The position numbers and the translations under genes are program-made. A DNA stretch of 64,000 bases from the NCBI GenBank assembly GCA_934645175.1, contig CAKUDE010000003.1:1-64000 (forward strand). The letters run 5' to 3'. Positions 55,799 to 64,000 of the stretch are shown in pieces. The notes beneath the pieces were generated by a model, which made no database searches, was not told the DNA's origin, and saw nothing but the letters and a program-made list of their open reading frames with translations. Within the stretch, counting starts at the first letter, position 1; each line of letters begins with the position of its first letter. This DNA comes from an uncultured Oscillospiraceae bacterium (GTDB lineage Bacteria; Bacillota; Clostridia; Oscillospirales; Oscillospiraceae).

Positions 55799-57267
55799 AC
55801 TATCGGATGATCTTCTCCCTTTTGGGAAATGTGCTGCTGCTCATTGCGGCGGTGATGCTGCTGCCGGCGCTGGTCGCACTGTATTACGCCGAAACTGCGG
55901 GCTTTGCGATCCTGCAGAGTATTGCCGTTTGCGGCGGCGCGGGACTGTTGCTGTCGCTGCTGCGGCCGAAAAAGCACCGCCGCGCCCTGCACGCGCGCGA
56001 CGGCTTTGTCATGGTTTCTCTGGCATGGATCGTCCTGTCGCTGGCGGGGGCGCTGCCCTTCCGCCTCAGCGGTGCGATTCCGTCGTACCTTGACGCCGTG
56101 TTTGAAACGGCCTCCGGCTTTACGACCACCGGCTCGAGCATTCTGACTGCCGTGGAGTCGATGCCGAAGTGCCTTCTGTTTTGGCGCAGCTTCAGCCACT
56201 GGCTCGGCGGCATGGGCGTGCTGGTGTTCATGCTGGCCATCGTTCCGCTTTCCGGCGAGAGCATCTATCTGCTGCGCGCCGAATCGGCAGGTCCCTCGGT
56301 CAATAAGATGCTGCCGAAGATGCGGGATTCGTCCATCACGCTCTATACGCTCTATTTCGCGCTGACCGTTCTGCAGTACCTGACCTACCGCCTCGGCGCG
56401 TGGTGCGGCTGGGGCGAGATCAGCGTGTTCGACAGTGTGTGCCTGACCTTCGGTACGGCAGGCACGGGTGGCTTTGCCGTTCGGAACGACGGACTGGCGG
56501 GCTATTCCGCTTATGTGCAGATCGTTACGACGGTATATATGCTGCTGTTCGGCGTGAATTTCAGTCTGTACTTCCTGCTGCTGCGAAGAAAGCTGCGCGA
56601 TGTCTGGCGCAGCTCCGAGCTGCGGGCATATCTGCTGATCGTTTTCTGTGCGATCACGCTTATCACGATCAATCTGCTGACGACGGGCGGCTATTTCCGG
56701 ACGGTTGGCGACACGGTTCGCGAAAGCGCCTTTGCCGTCGCCTCGATCATTACCACCACCGGCTACGGCTCGGCGGATTTTTCCCTGTGGCCGGAGTTTT
56801 CGCGCGTTGTGCTGGCGATTCTGATGATCGTCGGCGGCTGCGCCGGTTCGACGGCCGGCGGTATGAAGGTCAGCCGCGTTTTGATTCTCTGCAAGACCGT
56901 CCGCGCCGAGCTGCGCCGTCTGCTGCACCCGCACAGCGTTGAGGTGATGACGATGGACGGCAAGCGCGTCGGCAGGGAGGTTGTCCACGGTGCAGGCGCA
57001 TACCTTGTGCTGTATCTGCTGCTGCTGCTGATCTCCGTGCTGCTGGTCTCGCTTGACGACTTCGGAACGGAAACGACGCTTTCGGCCGTGCTGACGGCGC
57101 TCAATAATATCGGCCCCGGGCTGAGCGGACAGATCGGACCCTTCGGCAGCTTTGCGGATTTTTCCGTACTGTCCAAGCTCGTGCTGACCGCCGATATGAT
57201 CCTCGGCCGTCTGGAGCTGTTCCCGGTGCTGCTCCTGCTGCGACCTTCCACATGGTACAGACACTGA
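55795..57267 (+). CDS. trkH: Trk potassium transporter membrane subunit TrkH
   Basis: A 490-residue membrane protein with the four-fold M1-P-M2 plan of TrkH/KtrB. Selectivity-loop segments are visible as ETASGFTTTGSSI, FGTAGTGGFAVRN, ITTTGYGSADF and NNIGPGLSG. It imports potassium with TrkA. Length is typical. Confidence 0.96.
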   Translation: MNYRMIFSLLGNVLLLIAAVMLLPALVALYYAETAGFAILQSIAVCGGAGLLLSLLRPKKHRRALHARDGFVMVSLAWIVLSLAGALPFRLSGAIPSYLDAVFETASGFTTTGSSILTAVESMPKCLLFWRSFSHWLGGMGVLVFMLAIVPLSGESIYLLRAESAGPSVNKMLPKMRDSSITLYTLYFALTVLQYLTYRLGAWCGWGEISVFDSVCLTFGTAGTGGFAVRNDGLAGYSAYVQIVTTVYMLLFGVNFSLYFLLLRRKLRDVWRSSELRAYLLIVFCAITLITINLLTTGGYFRTVGDTVRESAFAVASIITTTGYGSADFSLWPEFSRVVLAILMIVGGCAGSTAGGMKVSRVLILCKTVRAELRRLLHPHSVEVMTMDGKRVGREVVHGAGAYLVLYLLLLLISVLLVSLDDFGTETTLSAVLTALNNIGPGLSGQIGPFGSFADFSVLSKLVLTADMILGRLELFPVLLLLRPSTWYRH

Positions 57268-57298
57268 AAACATAAAACACAAAGAAGGGGATAATACA

Positions 57299-57562
57299 AT
57301 GGACTACGTTTACAAGACCAAGATCGTCTGCTCGCAGGAAATCCATTTCCATATCGAGGGAAATGTGATTACAAACATCGTCTTTATCGGCGGCTGCAAC
57401 GGCAACCTGAAGGCGATCAGCAAGCTCGTCGACGGCTACACCGTCGAGCAGATCGAGGAAAAGCTGCGCGGCAATACCTGCGGCCAGCGGCCGACCTCCT
57501 GCGCCGACCAGCTTGCCATCGCCGTGCGCGAGGCCTACGAAAAGGAAAAGGCTATGGCGTGA
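57299..57562 (+). CDS. TSCPD domain protein (TIGR03905 type)
   Basis: An 87-residue protein with CNGNLKAISKLVDGYTVEQI and a final CGQRPTSCADQLAIAV, the TSCPD motif (here TSCAD). This small domain also occurs at the end of class II ribonucleotide reductases. The function of the stand-alone form is unknown. It lies 31 bases after trkH with GAAGGGG ahead and is probably in the same transcript. Confidence 0.85.
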   Translation: MDYVYKTKIVCSQEIHFHIEGNVITNIVFIGGCNGNLKAISKLVDGYTVEQIEEKLRGNTCGQRPTSCADQLAIAVREAYEKEKAMA

Positions 57563-57579
57563 ATTTCTGCGCTACAGCG

Positions 57580-57614
57580 AAAAAAGCGTCCCTCACCGTG
57601 AGGGACGCTTTTTT
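57580..57614. terminator. Bidirectional terminator
   Basis: A perfect 16-bp stem (57580-57595 with 57599-57614, loop CCG), A-rich left and T-rich right, between the convergent TSCPD and queT genes. Confidence 0.95.
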
Positions 57615-57626
57615 CATGGCGACGGC

Positions 57627-58133
57627 TTATTTCAGCCGGCCTTCTATCGGACGCAGGGCAAAATACAGCGCCGTGCCGAGCGTATAGAGCACGCCCAGCT
57701 CGCCGAGGGCAACATAGAGCATATCCAGCCACAGCGGAAGCCCGGGAATATAGAACCAAAGCTCGGGGCCTACAAGCAGCGCATTGCAGACGGCGGGCAC
57801 GGCCAGCGCCGGGACGGGCACGCGCCACAGGCGGACATTGCGCAGCCGATACATCAGCACTGCGCTCAGGAGCGAGGCCAGGGGGCCGACGAGAAGATCC
57901 AACGGCAGCGCCCCCGCATTTGTCAGGTTGAACAGCAGGCAGCCTGCCGTCAGCCCGCCGATGGCGGAGGGGGTGTAGAGCGCCAGGACGCACAGGGCTT
58001 CGGCTGCGCGGAACTGGATCGCCGCAGAGGTCGTGCCCGGCAGGAGAAGATCCTGCGCCAGCGCAAGGACGACATACAGCGCCGCAACGGCGGCGCCGCG
58101 CACAAGATTGTGCAGGGCTTTCGTGTGTTTCAT
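57627..58133 (-). CDS. queT: QueT-type queuosine-precursor transporter
   Basis: A 168-residue, five- to six-helix S-component-like protein of the QueT family: ALYVVLALAQDLLLPGTTSAAIQFRAAEAL-type start, FNLTNAGALPLDLLVGPLASLL in the middle. It imports a queuosine precursor such as preQ1 through the ECF system. A preQ1-like aptamer lies at the start of its transcript. GGAGTG precedes ATG 58133. Confidence 0.88.
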   Translation of the reverse strand: MKHTKALHNLVRGAAVAALYVVLALAQDLLLPGTTSAAIQFRAAEALCVLALYTPSAIGGLTAGCLLFNLTNAGALPLDLLVGPLASLLSAVLMYRLRNVRLWRVPVPALAVPAVCNALLVGPELWFYIPGLPLWLDMLYVALGELGVLYTLGTALYFALRPIEGRLK

Positions 58134-58142
58134 TCAATTTTC

Positions 58143-58187
58143 ACTCCATAGTTTTATTTTACGACAGGATGGTTTCGAACTGTCGCG
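58143..58187 (-). ncRNA. Probable preQ1 (class I) riboswitch
   Basis: On the minus strand CGACAG (58180-58185) pairs with CTGTCG (58162-58167) around the 12-base loop TTCGAAACCATC. An A-rich tail (TAAAATAAAA) leads to CTATGGAG, whose ATGG can pair with CCAT of the loop, burying the ribosome site GGAG. This is the compact H-type pseudoknot of preQ1-I aptamers. The mapped promoter puts the transcript start at the first base of P1, and the gene is queT. Confidence 0.78.
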
Positions 58188-58191
58188 GAAC

Positions 58192-58220
58192 ATCATACCG
58201 CATCGGGGGCGATTCGTCAA
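58192..58220 (-). promoter_or_regulatory. queT promoter
   Basis: On the minus strand TTGACG (58215-58220), 17 bases, TATGAT (58192-58197). Confidence 0.75.
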
Positions 58221-58243
58221 GAGGAATTCGACCGGAATGGCAA

Positions 58244-58272
58244 TTGACAAGATCGGAAATATCTGTTACACT
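58244..58272 (+). promoter_or_regulatory. Promoter of the nucleoside-type ABC importer
   Basis: TTGACA (58244-58249), 17 bases, TACACT (58267-58272), 54 bases before ATG 58327. Confidence 0.7.
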
Positions 58273-58326
58273 ATCGGCAAATGCGGGGCTTCCCCTTGCA
58301 AAAAATGATTATGAGAGGAAACGATC

Positions 58327-59445
58327 ATGAAAAAACTGATGGCACTGCTGCTGGCGCTGACACTTGCGCTCGGACTGCTGTGCGCCTGCGCGACCAACCC
58401 TACCGAATCCACCGACCCCACCGGCGAGAAGCCTGCGAAGGTCTACAAGGTCTGCAACCTTGTCAACGGCAATTTGGGCGACAAGTCCTTCTACGACTCC
58501 GCGCAGTCCGGTCTGGATGCGCTGAAGGCTGCCGGCCGTATCGAATCGACTACCATTGAGATGGGCGGCACCGACGCCGATCAGCCCAAGTGGCTCAGCA
58601 CGCTTTATGAGGTCTCCGAGGGAAAGCAGTATGACCTTATCATCTGCGGCACCTGGCAGATGCCCGAATATCTGGCGGAGGTTGCCGCGAAGTATCCGGA
58701 GCAGAAGTACCTGATTTATGACTCCGAATGTGATCTGCCCAACGTGGTCAGCCTGAACTACAAGCAAAACGATATGGGCTATCTTGTCGGTGTGTTTGCC
58801 GCCTGCATGACCACCGATACGAGTGTGAAGAACATCAATGCCGACGCCGTGCTCGGCTTTGTCGGCGGCGAGGACAGCCCCGTGATCAACGACTTCCTTT
58901 ACGGCTTCATCCTCGGCGCGCAGTCCGTGAATCAGGATATCAGGATCGATACCCGCTATACCGGCGGTTATGTCGATACCGCGCTGGCCAAGGAATATGC
59001 CCTGTCCATGATCAACGATAACAAGTGCGACATCATCTGGGGCGTCGCAGGCAATGCCGGCAACGGCGCGGCCGAGGCCGCTCTGGAGACCGGGAAGGCC
59101 TGGTTCATCGGTGTCGATTCCGACCAGGAGCTGACTTTCTCGGAGGAGCTTGCCGCCATCACCCTGACGTCCGGCCTGAAGAATATCGGTCAGTCGCTCG
59201 TCTGGTTCTTTGACGAGTGGGACGCCGGCCGGGGTCACTTCGGCGAAAATCTGCTGCTCGGCATCGCCGAGGGCGGTGTCGGCATCGTGACCGACAAGAA
59301 TTTTAAGAGCTACGCCTCCGCCGAGACCGTCAAAAAGGTCGAGGAGGCGCAGAAGGGCGTGCTCGACGGTACCATCAAGGTTCCCACCGCCATCGGCAAC
59401 GAGTCGAAGGATCTGGAGAACCTGCGTGAGTCCGTCCGTCCGTGA
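58327..59445 (+). CDS. BMP-family substrate-binding lipoprotein (nucleoside ABC importer)
   Basis: A 372-residue lipoprotein: basic start MKKLM, hydrophobic h-region, and lipobox LCAC with Cys21 as the lipidated residue. The mature domain is of the PnrA/BMP family (NLGDKSFYDSAQSGLD, KQNDMGYLVGVFA, GVDSDQELTF), whose characterised members bind purine nucleosides. GAGAGGAAACG precedes ATG 58327. It leads a four-gene importer. Confidence 0.92.
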   Translation: MKKLMALLLALTLALGLLCACATNPTESTDPTGEKPAKVYKVCNLVNGNLGDKSFYDSAQSGLDALKAAGRIESTTIEMGGTDADQPKWLSTLYEVSEGKQYDLIICGTWQMPEYLAEVAAKYPEQKYLIYDSECDLPNVVSLNYKQNDMGYLVGVFAACMTTDTSVKNINADAVLGFVGGEDSPVINDFLYGFILGAQSVNQDIRIDTRYTGGYVDTALAKEYALSMINDNKCDIIWGVAGNAGNGAAEAALETGKAWFIGVDSDQELTFSEELAAITLTSGLKNIGQSLVWFFDEWDAGRGHFGENLLLGIAEGGVGIVTDKNFKSYASAETVKKVEEAQKGVLDGTIKVPTAIGNESKDLENLRESVRP

Positions 59446-59481
59446 TTCGACGGTCTCGCCGTAAAACCGCTTTTGAAAACT

Positions 59482-59504
59482 CCGGGGCCGCGCGGCGGTC
59501 CCGG
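59482..59504 (+). terminator. Intercistronic hairpin after the lipoprotein gene
   Basis: A 10-bp GC stem with one G-U (CCGGGGCCGC with GCGGTCCCGG), followed by GGCTTTCG with no real T-run. It may stabilise or partly terminate the message so that binding protein exceeds the transporter subunits. Confidence 0.5.
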
Positions 59505-59554
59505 GGCTTTCGCGTATTATCCCGCCGCAGCGGGAACCGTTTCAGGAGAGAGCT

Positions 59555-61120
59555 ATGACAGAACAATCCATTCCCCTTGTGGAGCTGCGCGGCGTCAGTA
59601 AGGTCTATCCCAATGGCATTGCCGCCAATCGCGGCCTGGACCTGACCGTTTATTCCGGCGAAATCCACGCGCTGACGGGCGAAAACGGTGCGGGTAAGAC
59701 CACGCTGATGAAGCTGCTGTTCGGTATGGAGCAGCCGACGGCGGGAGAGATCCGCCTGCGCGGCGAGCGGGTGGCGCTTACGTCGCCCGCCGACGCCATT
59801 GCACGCGGCATCGGTATGGTGCATCAGCATTTCATGCTTGTTCCGAGCCTGACCGTGGCGGAAAACGTCGTTTTGGGTATGGCTCCGCGTAAGGCGGGCT
59901 TTTTACTCGACCGCGCCGAGGCGCGGCACATTACCGCCGAGGCGGCGGAGCGCTTCCGTCTGCCTGTCGATCCCGACGCGCGTGTGGCGGAGATACCCGT
60001 GGGCATGAAGCAGAAGGTGGAGATCCTGAAGGCGCTTGTGCGCGGGGCAAAGCTGCTGATTCTCGACGAGCCGACGGCCGTTCTGACCGCGCAGGAGACG
60101 CAGGAGCTGTTTGCACAGCTTCGCCACCTGAAAACGCAGGGCTATACCGTGATCTTCATCTCCCATAAGCTCGACGAGGTGCTGTCGCTGTGCGACCGCA
60201 TTACCGTTCTGCGCGCCGGACGCACGCAGGGCACCTTTGATGCGGCGGGCGTCACGCCGCAGGAGCTTTCGAGGCGCATGATCGGCCGCGACGTACTGCT
60301 TGCGCCGGAGCGCTCTCCGGCGCAGCCGGGGCGGGTTGTGCTTCGCGTGCGGGAGCTGAGCTGCACCGGGAAAGAGGGAAAAAAGCGGCTCGATGCGCTC
60401 TCGTTTGATCTTCGCGCGGGAGAGATCCTCGGCGTTGCAGGCGTGGAGGGCAACGGACAGAAGGAGCTGGTCGATTTGCTCTTTGGCTTTGCGGCGCCGG
60501 ACGGCGGCTCGATTCAAATCGACGGCCGGGATGCCTGCGGCCTTTCACCGCGCGCGCTGCGCAAGCGCGGCGTGTCGCTGATTCCGGAGGATCGAATGCT
60601 CAACGGCATTGCCGCTGCGGCGAGCATTGAGGAGAATCTGATTTCCACGCGCACGGGCGACCCCCTGCTTTGCCGCGCAGGCGTGTTTTCCGCGAAGCGG
60701 ATGCACGCGCTGGCTGACCGCCTCATCGGCGAATACCGCGTTCTGTGCCGCAGCCGCCGCCAGCAGGTGCAGATGCTTTCCGGCGGCAACATTCAGAAGA
60801 TCGTCGTTGCGCGGGAGTTTTCCGGCGCGCCGAGGCTGCTTATCGCCGATCAGCCGACGCGCGGCATCGATGTCGGCGCGACCGAGTTCATCCGCGCCAA
60901 GCTCATGGAAATGGCGCGCGCAGGCACGGCGGTGCTGCTGGTGTCGGCGGATCTTTCGGAGATTCTGGAGCTGTCCGATCGGTTGATGGTGCTGTGCGGC
61001 GGCCGAGCCGCGGCGGTGTTTGACCATCCGCAGGCACTCACCGGAAGCGAGTTGGGTGAATATATGCTGGGCCTGCGCAGACAGAGCGCGCAGGAGCTGG
61101 GAGGGCTGTGCCATGAGTGA
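59555..61120 (+). CDS. Nucleoside-type ABC importer ATPase (two ABC domains)
   Basis: A 521-residue tandem ATPase like NupA/YufO. Domain 1 has Walker A TGENGAGKTTL, a degenerate signature VGMKQKVEI and Walker B LLILDEPTAVL. Domain 2 has a degenerate Walker A GVEGNGQKELV but an intact signature LSGGNIQK, as usual in sugar/nucleoside importers of this class. AGGAGAGAG precedes ATG 59555. The end overlaps the first permease gene by 8 bases. Confidence 0.93.
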   Translation: MTEQSIPLVELRGVSKVYPNGIAANRGLDLTVYSGEIHALTGENGAGKTTLMKLLFGMEQPTAGEIRLRGERVALTSPADAIARGIGMVHQHFMLVPSLTVAENVVLGMAPRKAGFLLDRAEARHITAEAAERFRLPVDPDARVAEIPVGMKQKVEILKALVRGAKLLILDEPTAVLTAQETQELFAQLRHLKTQGYTVIFISHKLDEVLSLCDRITVLRAGRTQGTFDAAGVTPQELSRRMIGRDVLLAPERSPAQPGRVVLRVRELSCTGKEGKKRLDALSFDLRAGEILGVAGVEGNGQKELVDLLFGFAAPDGGSIQIDGRDACGLSPRALRKRGVSLIPEDRMLNGIAAAASIEENLISTRTGDPLLCRAGVFSAKRMHALADRLIGEYRVLCRSRRQQVQMLSGGNIQKIVVAREFSGAPRLLIADQPTRGIDVGATEFIRAKLMEMARAGTAVLLVSADLSEILELSDRLMVLCGGRAAAVFDHPQALTGSELGEYMLGLRRQSAQELGGLCHE

Positions 61121-62219
61121 GAGAAAAAACCTGGCCTTCCGTTGCGTGCGGGGCCTGCTCGCCATTGCCATCGCATTGGGTGTGGCGGCGGTGTTTATCT
61201 TCCTGTCGTCCAAGGGCGGCAGCCTTGCCGAACGCCTTGCCGCGACGGGCGATGCGCTGGTGCATCTGCTGGTGCGGCCGCTTGTCCGCGCGGGCGGCGG
61301 CTTCAATACGAAGAATTTTACCGATGTACTGGCGGGTATGATTCCCATCCTGTTTACCGGTATTTCCGTGTGCGTCATGTTTTCTGCGGAGCAGTTCAAC
61401 ATGGGGGCGGAGGGCGGCACGATGCTCGGCGCTTTTGTTGCCGGGCTGTGTGCGGTGTATCTTCCGATGTCCTCCGGGCTGCACGCCGTCGTGTGCCTGC
61501 TGGCGGGTGCGCTGGCCGTGGCGCTGGTGATGCTTGTGCCGGCAATCCTGAAGGCCAGGCTGGGCGTCAGCGAAATGGTCAGCTCGCTGATGCTGAATTA
61601 TGTGATCCTGTACGCGATCAAGTTCGTCCTGAATACCTTCCTTGCCGACCGTTCGAAGGGTCAGACACAAACCTTCCCCTTCCTCGACGGCGCGAAGCTG
61701 CCGCAGCTTGTGGATAACGGCTCGCGCCTGTCCGTCGGCTTTGTCCTCGCGCTGGTCTGCGTAGCGCTGGTAACGCTGTTTCTCTACCGTACCCGCTGGG
61801 GCTATTCCATCCGCATGGTCGGTCTGAACGGCGCCTTTGCCGCCTATTCCGGCCTGCCTGTGACGGGTGTGATTCTTCTGTCGCAGGTGCTCGGCGGCGC
61901 GCTGGCCGGTCTGGGCGGCGCGGTGGAGATGCTCGGCCGCTATGACACGTTTTCGTGGGGCAACCTTCCCGGCTACGGTTGGACGGGCATCACCGTGGCG
62001 ATCCTTGCCAACAATAATCCCGCTTTTGTGCCGCTTGCGGCGTTCTTCATCGCCTATCTGGACAAGGGCTGTAACCTGATGAGCACGTACTGCGGCGTAC
62101 CCGCGCAGCTTATCAGTATTTTGCAGGCGGTTATTTTCCTGTTCTTCGCAGCGGAGCGCTTCCTGGCGGGCTTCCGGCAGCGCCTGGTGGTGCGCGAAGC
62201 CGCGCGAAAGGAGGCCTAA
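61113..62219 (+). CDS. Nucleoside-type ABC importer permease 1
   Basis: A 368-residue membrane protein with 8-10 helices and the BPD_transp_2 features FNMGAEGGTMLGAF and GLNGAFAAYSGLPVTGVILLSQ. ATG 61113 was chosen because AGGGCTGTGCC lies just upstream and the N-terminus is then normal. It is the NupB/YufP-type partner. Confidence 0.91.
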   Translation: MSERKNLAFRCVRGLLAIAIALGVAAVFIFLSSKGGSLAERLAATGDALVHLLVRPLVRAGGGFNTKNFTDVLAGMIPILFTGISVCVMFSAEQFNMGAEGGTMLGAFVAGLCAVYLPMSSGLHAVVCLLAGALAVALVMLVPAILKARLGVSEMVSSLMLNYVILYAIKFVLNTFLADRSKGQTQTFPFLDGAKLPQLVDNGSRLSVGFVLALVCVALVTLFLYRTRWGYSIRMVGLNGAFAAYSGLPVTGVILLSQVLGGALAGLGGAVEMLGRYDTFSWGNLPGYGWTGITVAILANNNPAFVPLAAFFIAYLDKGCNLMSTYCGVPAQLISILQAVIFLFFAAERFLAGFRQRLVVREAARKEA

Positions 62220-62220
62220 C

Positions 62221-63159
62221 ATGGAAAATGTTTTCTCTCCGGAGTTCTTTTTCTCCATTCTGCGCATTACCGCGCCGATCCTGTTTGCGACGCTCGGCGC
62301 AGTCATTTCCGAAAAGGCCGGTGTGTGCAATATCGGTCTGGAGGGCATCATGATGCTCTCGGCGCTGTTCGGCTCGCTGTGCGCCTATTGGGCCGGCTCA
62401 TGGGCTGCGGGACTGCTTGCGGCGCTTGCGGTGGGCGTCCTGACGGCGCTTCTGATGGGTCTGTTCGCGTTCCGGCTCAAGACGGACGTCATCCTTGTTG
62501 GCATTGCGATCAATATGATCGGCTCCGGCGGTACGATTTTCCTGGTCAAGGCTATCACGCAGCTCACCGAGGGCCGCGCTTACGCCTCAACGACGGAGTT
62601 GATCACGCAGTCGCTCCAGATCCCGAACCTTACCATTCCGCTGATCGACAAGATCCCCGTGGTCGGGCAGATCGTTTCCGGCCATTCGCTGCTCACTTAT
62701 ATGGCCTTTGCACTCGTGTTTTTTACCTGGGCGCTGCTGTATAAGACGCCGGTGGGGCTGAACCTGCGCTCCGTGGGCGAGAATCCGAACGCGGCCGCCT
62801 CCGTCGGCCTGAGCGTGACGCGCCTGCGCTTTACCGCCATTGCGCTCTCCGGCCTGATGGCGGGCTTCGGCGGCGCGTTCATGTCCATGTCCTACGCGAT
62901 GGGCTGGTCGCTGGATATGGTCGCCGGACGCGGCTTTATCGCGCTGGCGGCGCAGGCAATGGGCGGCGGAGAGCCGGTCGGCTCCATGCTGGCGGCGCTG
63001 GTGTTCGGCTTTGCACAGGCGCTCGGCATCAAATTCTCCGCTGTCGGTCTGGACTCGAACCTCGCCGCGCCCATCCCGTATCTGGTGACTGTGATCGGTC
63101 TGGTCTGCTTTGCGTTGGCTAAGCGGCGTAGGCATCGCCGCGCTGTGCAGACGGCATGA
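62221..63159 (+). CDS. Nucleoside-type ABC importer permease 2
   Basis: A 312-residue membrane protein of the same superfamily (NupC/YufQ type), with VCNIGLEGIMMLSALFGSL, LRSVGENPNAAASVGL and RGFIALAAQAMGGGEPVGS. It begins one base after the first permease ends. The set of lipoprotein, tandem ATPase and two unequal permeases is complete. Confidence 0.92.
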   Translation: MENVFSPEFFFSILRITAPILFATLGAVISEKAGVCNIGLEGIMMLSALFGSLCAYWAGSWAAGLLAALAVGVLTALLMGLFAFRLKTDVILVGIAINMIGSGGTIFLVKAITQLTEGRAYASTTELITQSLQIPNLTIPLIDKIPVVGQIVSGHSLLTYMAFALVFFTWALLYKTPVGLNLRSVGENPNAAASVGLSVTRLRFTAIALSGLMAGFGGAFMSMSYAMGWSLDMVAGRGFIALAAQAMGGGEPVGSMLAALVFGFAQALGIKFSAVGLDSNLAAPIPYLVTVIGLVCFALAKRRRHRRAVQTA

Positions 63160-63197
63160 AACGTGTCCGTGTCGACGGAAAAGGAAAGGCTTTTCCC

Positions 63198-63226
63198 TTG
63201 ACAGACGGTCGGAAATCCCGTATAAT
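63198..63226 (+). promoter_or_regulatory. Consensus promoter of the DUF1538 gene
   Basis: TTGACA (63198-63203), 17 bases, TATAAT (63221-63226). Perfect hexamers. Confidence 0.85.
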
Positions 63227-63285
63227 ACGGTTGTAAAACTGCTCGGGCGCGCCCTGCGGCGCTGCCGGAAACGGAGGGATTCTGC

Positions 63286-64000
63286 TTGCTGAAAACCGGA
63301 AGGACCATCCTTCTGCAGAAGGTACGGGAATCGCTGGCATCTGTCGTGCCGATTGCGATTATCGTCTTTTTGCTTTGCTTCACGATCATCCCCGTCCCGA
63401 CGGAGCTGCTGATGACCTTTGCGGTAGGCGTCGTGCTGCTCATTGTGGGTATGGGTATGTTCACGCTCGGTACCGACCTGTCCATGACCCCCGTCGGCGG
63501 ACACATCGGCTCCGCCATCACGCGCTCGCGCAAAACATGGTTCATCGTCCTGATGTGTTTCCTGGTTGGCGCGATCGTCACCATTGCCGAGCCGGACCTT
63601 CAGGTTCTGGCCGAGCAGGTGCCGGGGATTCCGAACATGGTCATTATCCTGTCGGTTGCCGGCGGCGTCGGCTTCTTTCTCGTCGTGGCCGTGCTGCGCA
63701 CGCTGCTGCGCGTCCGTCTGTCGCTGTTGCTGATCATTTCCTACGGTCTTGTGTTCCTGATGGCCGCCTTTGTGCCCCGTGAGTTTCTCGCCGTGGCATT
63801 TGACTCCGGCGGTGTGACCACAGGCCCGATGACCGTGCCGTTTATTATGGCGCTGGGCGTCGGCATTTCTTCGATTCGTGCCGACGGCGACGCGGAGAAC
63901 GACAGCTTCGGCTTTGTCGCGCTCTGCTCGGTCGGTCCGATTCTTGCGGTTATGCTGCTCGGAATCCTCTACCCGACGAGCGGCGGCAGCTATACGCCCA
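63286..64000 (+). CDS. DUF1538 membrane protein, 5' part
   Basis: The frame is open from TTG 63286 (after GGAGGG) to the window edge, 238 codons seen. It is strongly hydrophobic with several helices and the family hallmark FDSGGVTTGPMTVPFIMALGVG; GMGMFTLGTDLSMTPVGGHIG is also typical. DUF1538 proteins are polytopic membrane proteins of unknown transport role. The C-terminal half is outside the window. Confidence 0.88.
   Translation, partial: MLKTGRTILLQKVRESLASVVPIAIIVFLLCFTIIPVPTELLMTFAVGVVLLIVGMGMFTLGTDLSMTPVGGHIGSAITRSRKTWFIVLMCFLVGAIVTIAEPDLQVLAEQVPGIPNMVIILSVAGGVGFFLVVAVLRTLLRVRLSLLLIISYGLVFLMAAFVPREFLAVAFDSGGVTTGPMTVPFIMALGVGISSIRADGDAENDSFGFVALCSVGPILAVMLLGILYPTSGGSYTP

Noticed and set aside
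58221-58326. Purine riboswitch before the nucleoside-type importer
   Set aside because: The leader is under 60 bases after the promoter and shows no purine aptamer core.

Overview
This window reads as a chromosomal segment of a GC-rich, spore-forming Clostridia member, most likely order Oscillospirales. The grounds are a GerW/YtfJ-YtfI pair typical of sporulating Firmicutes, consensus sigma-A promoters, strong Shine-Dalgarno sites, ECF-type vitamin transporters with THF, TPP and probable preQ1 riboswitches, a FakB-FakA-PlsX fatty-acid operon, and the intergenic TGTCATTGCGAGG repeat family common in gut Clostridia. No rRNA, CRISPR array or recognisable insertion sequence was seen.

Layout. 1-1.6 kb: repeats, a tiny XRE regulator and a divergent prepilin gene. 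1.7-8.8 kb: a compact phage packaging/head module (TerS, TerL, portal, protease, decoration, capsid, connectors, small tail proteins) with no integrase, tape measure or lysis genes. 8.9-13.8 kb: a leftward housekeeping run (trmL, pgk, tpiA, a CBS protein, an RluA-type pseudouridine synthase, pta). 14-22.4 kb: HtrA protease, cysteine desulfidase family enzyme, membrane regulator, surface phosphodiesterase-like protein, tRNA-Ala(CGC), and an ABC exporter. 22.5-25.9 kb: His-rich protein plus a CooT-like nickel protein, then a ribbon-helix-helix regulator divergent from a second, very large prepilin that carries BspA-type leucine-rich repeats.

26.4-28.9 kb: HAD phosphatase, RsmI, a TrmN6-like methyltransferase and a two-cluster ferredoxin. 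29-31.4 kb: a stand-alone ClpC-like ATPase. 31.4-34.8 kb: an operon of an adenylating enzyme fused to a carrier protein, two PlsC-type acyltransferases and a free acyl carrier protein. 35-41.7 kb: deacetylase, an alpha/beta hydrolase with an apparent Cys nucleophile, then two FakB, FakA and PlsX. 41.9-46 kb: glycosyltransferase, two hydrolases and the sporulation pair.

46-58 kb is a vitamin-uptake zone: two FolT-like S components plus FolC under a THF riboswitch, ThiT/ThiN under a TPP riboswitch, BioY, and QueT under a probable preQ1 riboswitch, with a DnaQ-type exonuclease, ArgS and TrkAH between them. 58-63 kb is a nucleoside-type BMP/ABC importer, and the window ends inside a DUF1538 membrane protein.

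The points most worth a second look are the two prepilin genes, each paired with a divergent small regulator and with operator-like palindromes in the promoter spacers; the pared-down capsid module with an ACG at the expected start of its protease gene; the carrier-protein lipid operon; and a repeat element that appears to have duplicated a 24-bp hairpin on insertion.
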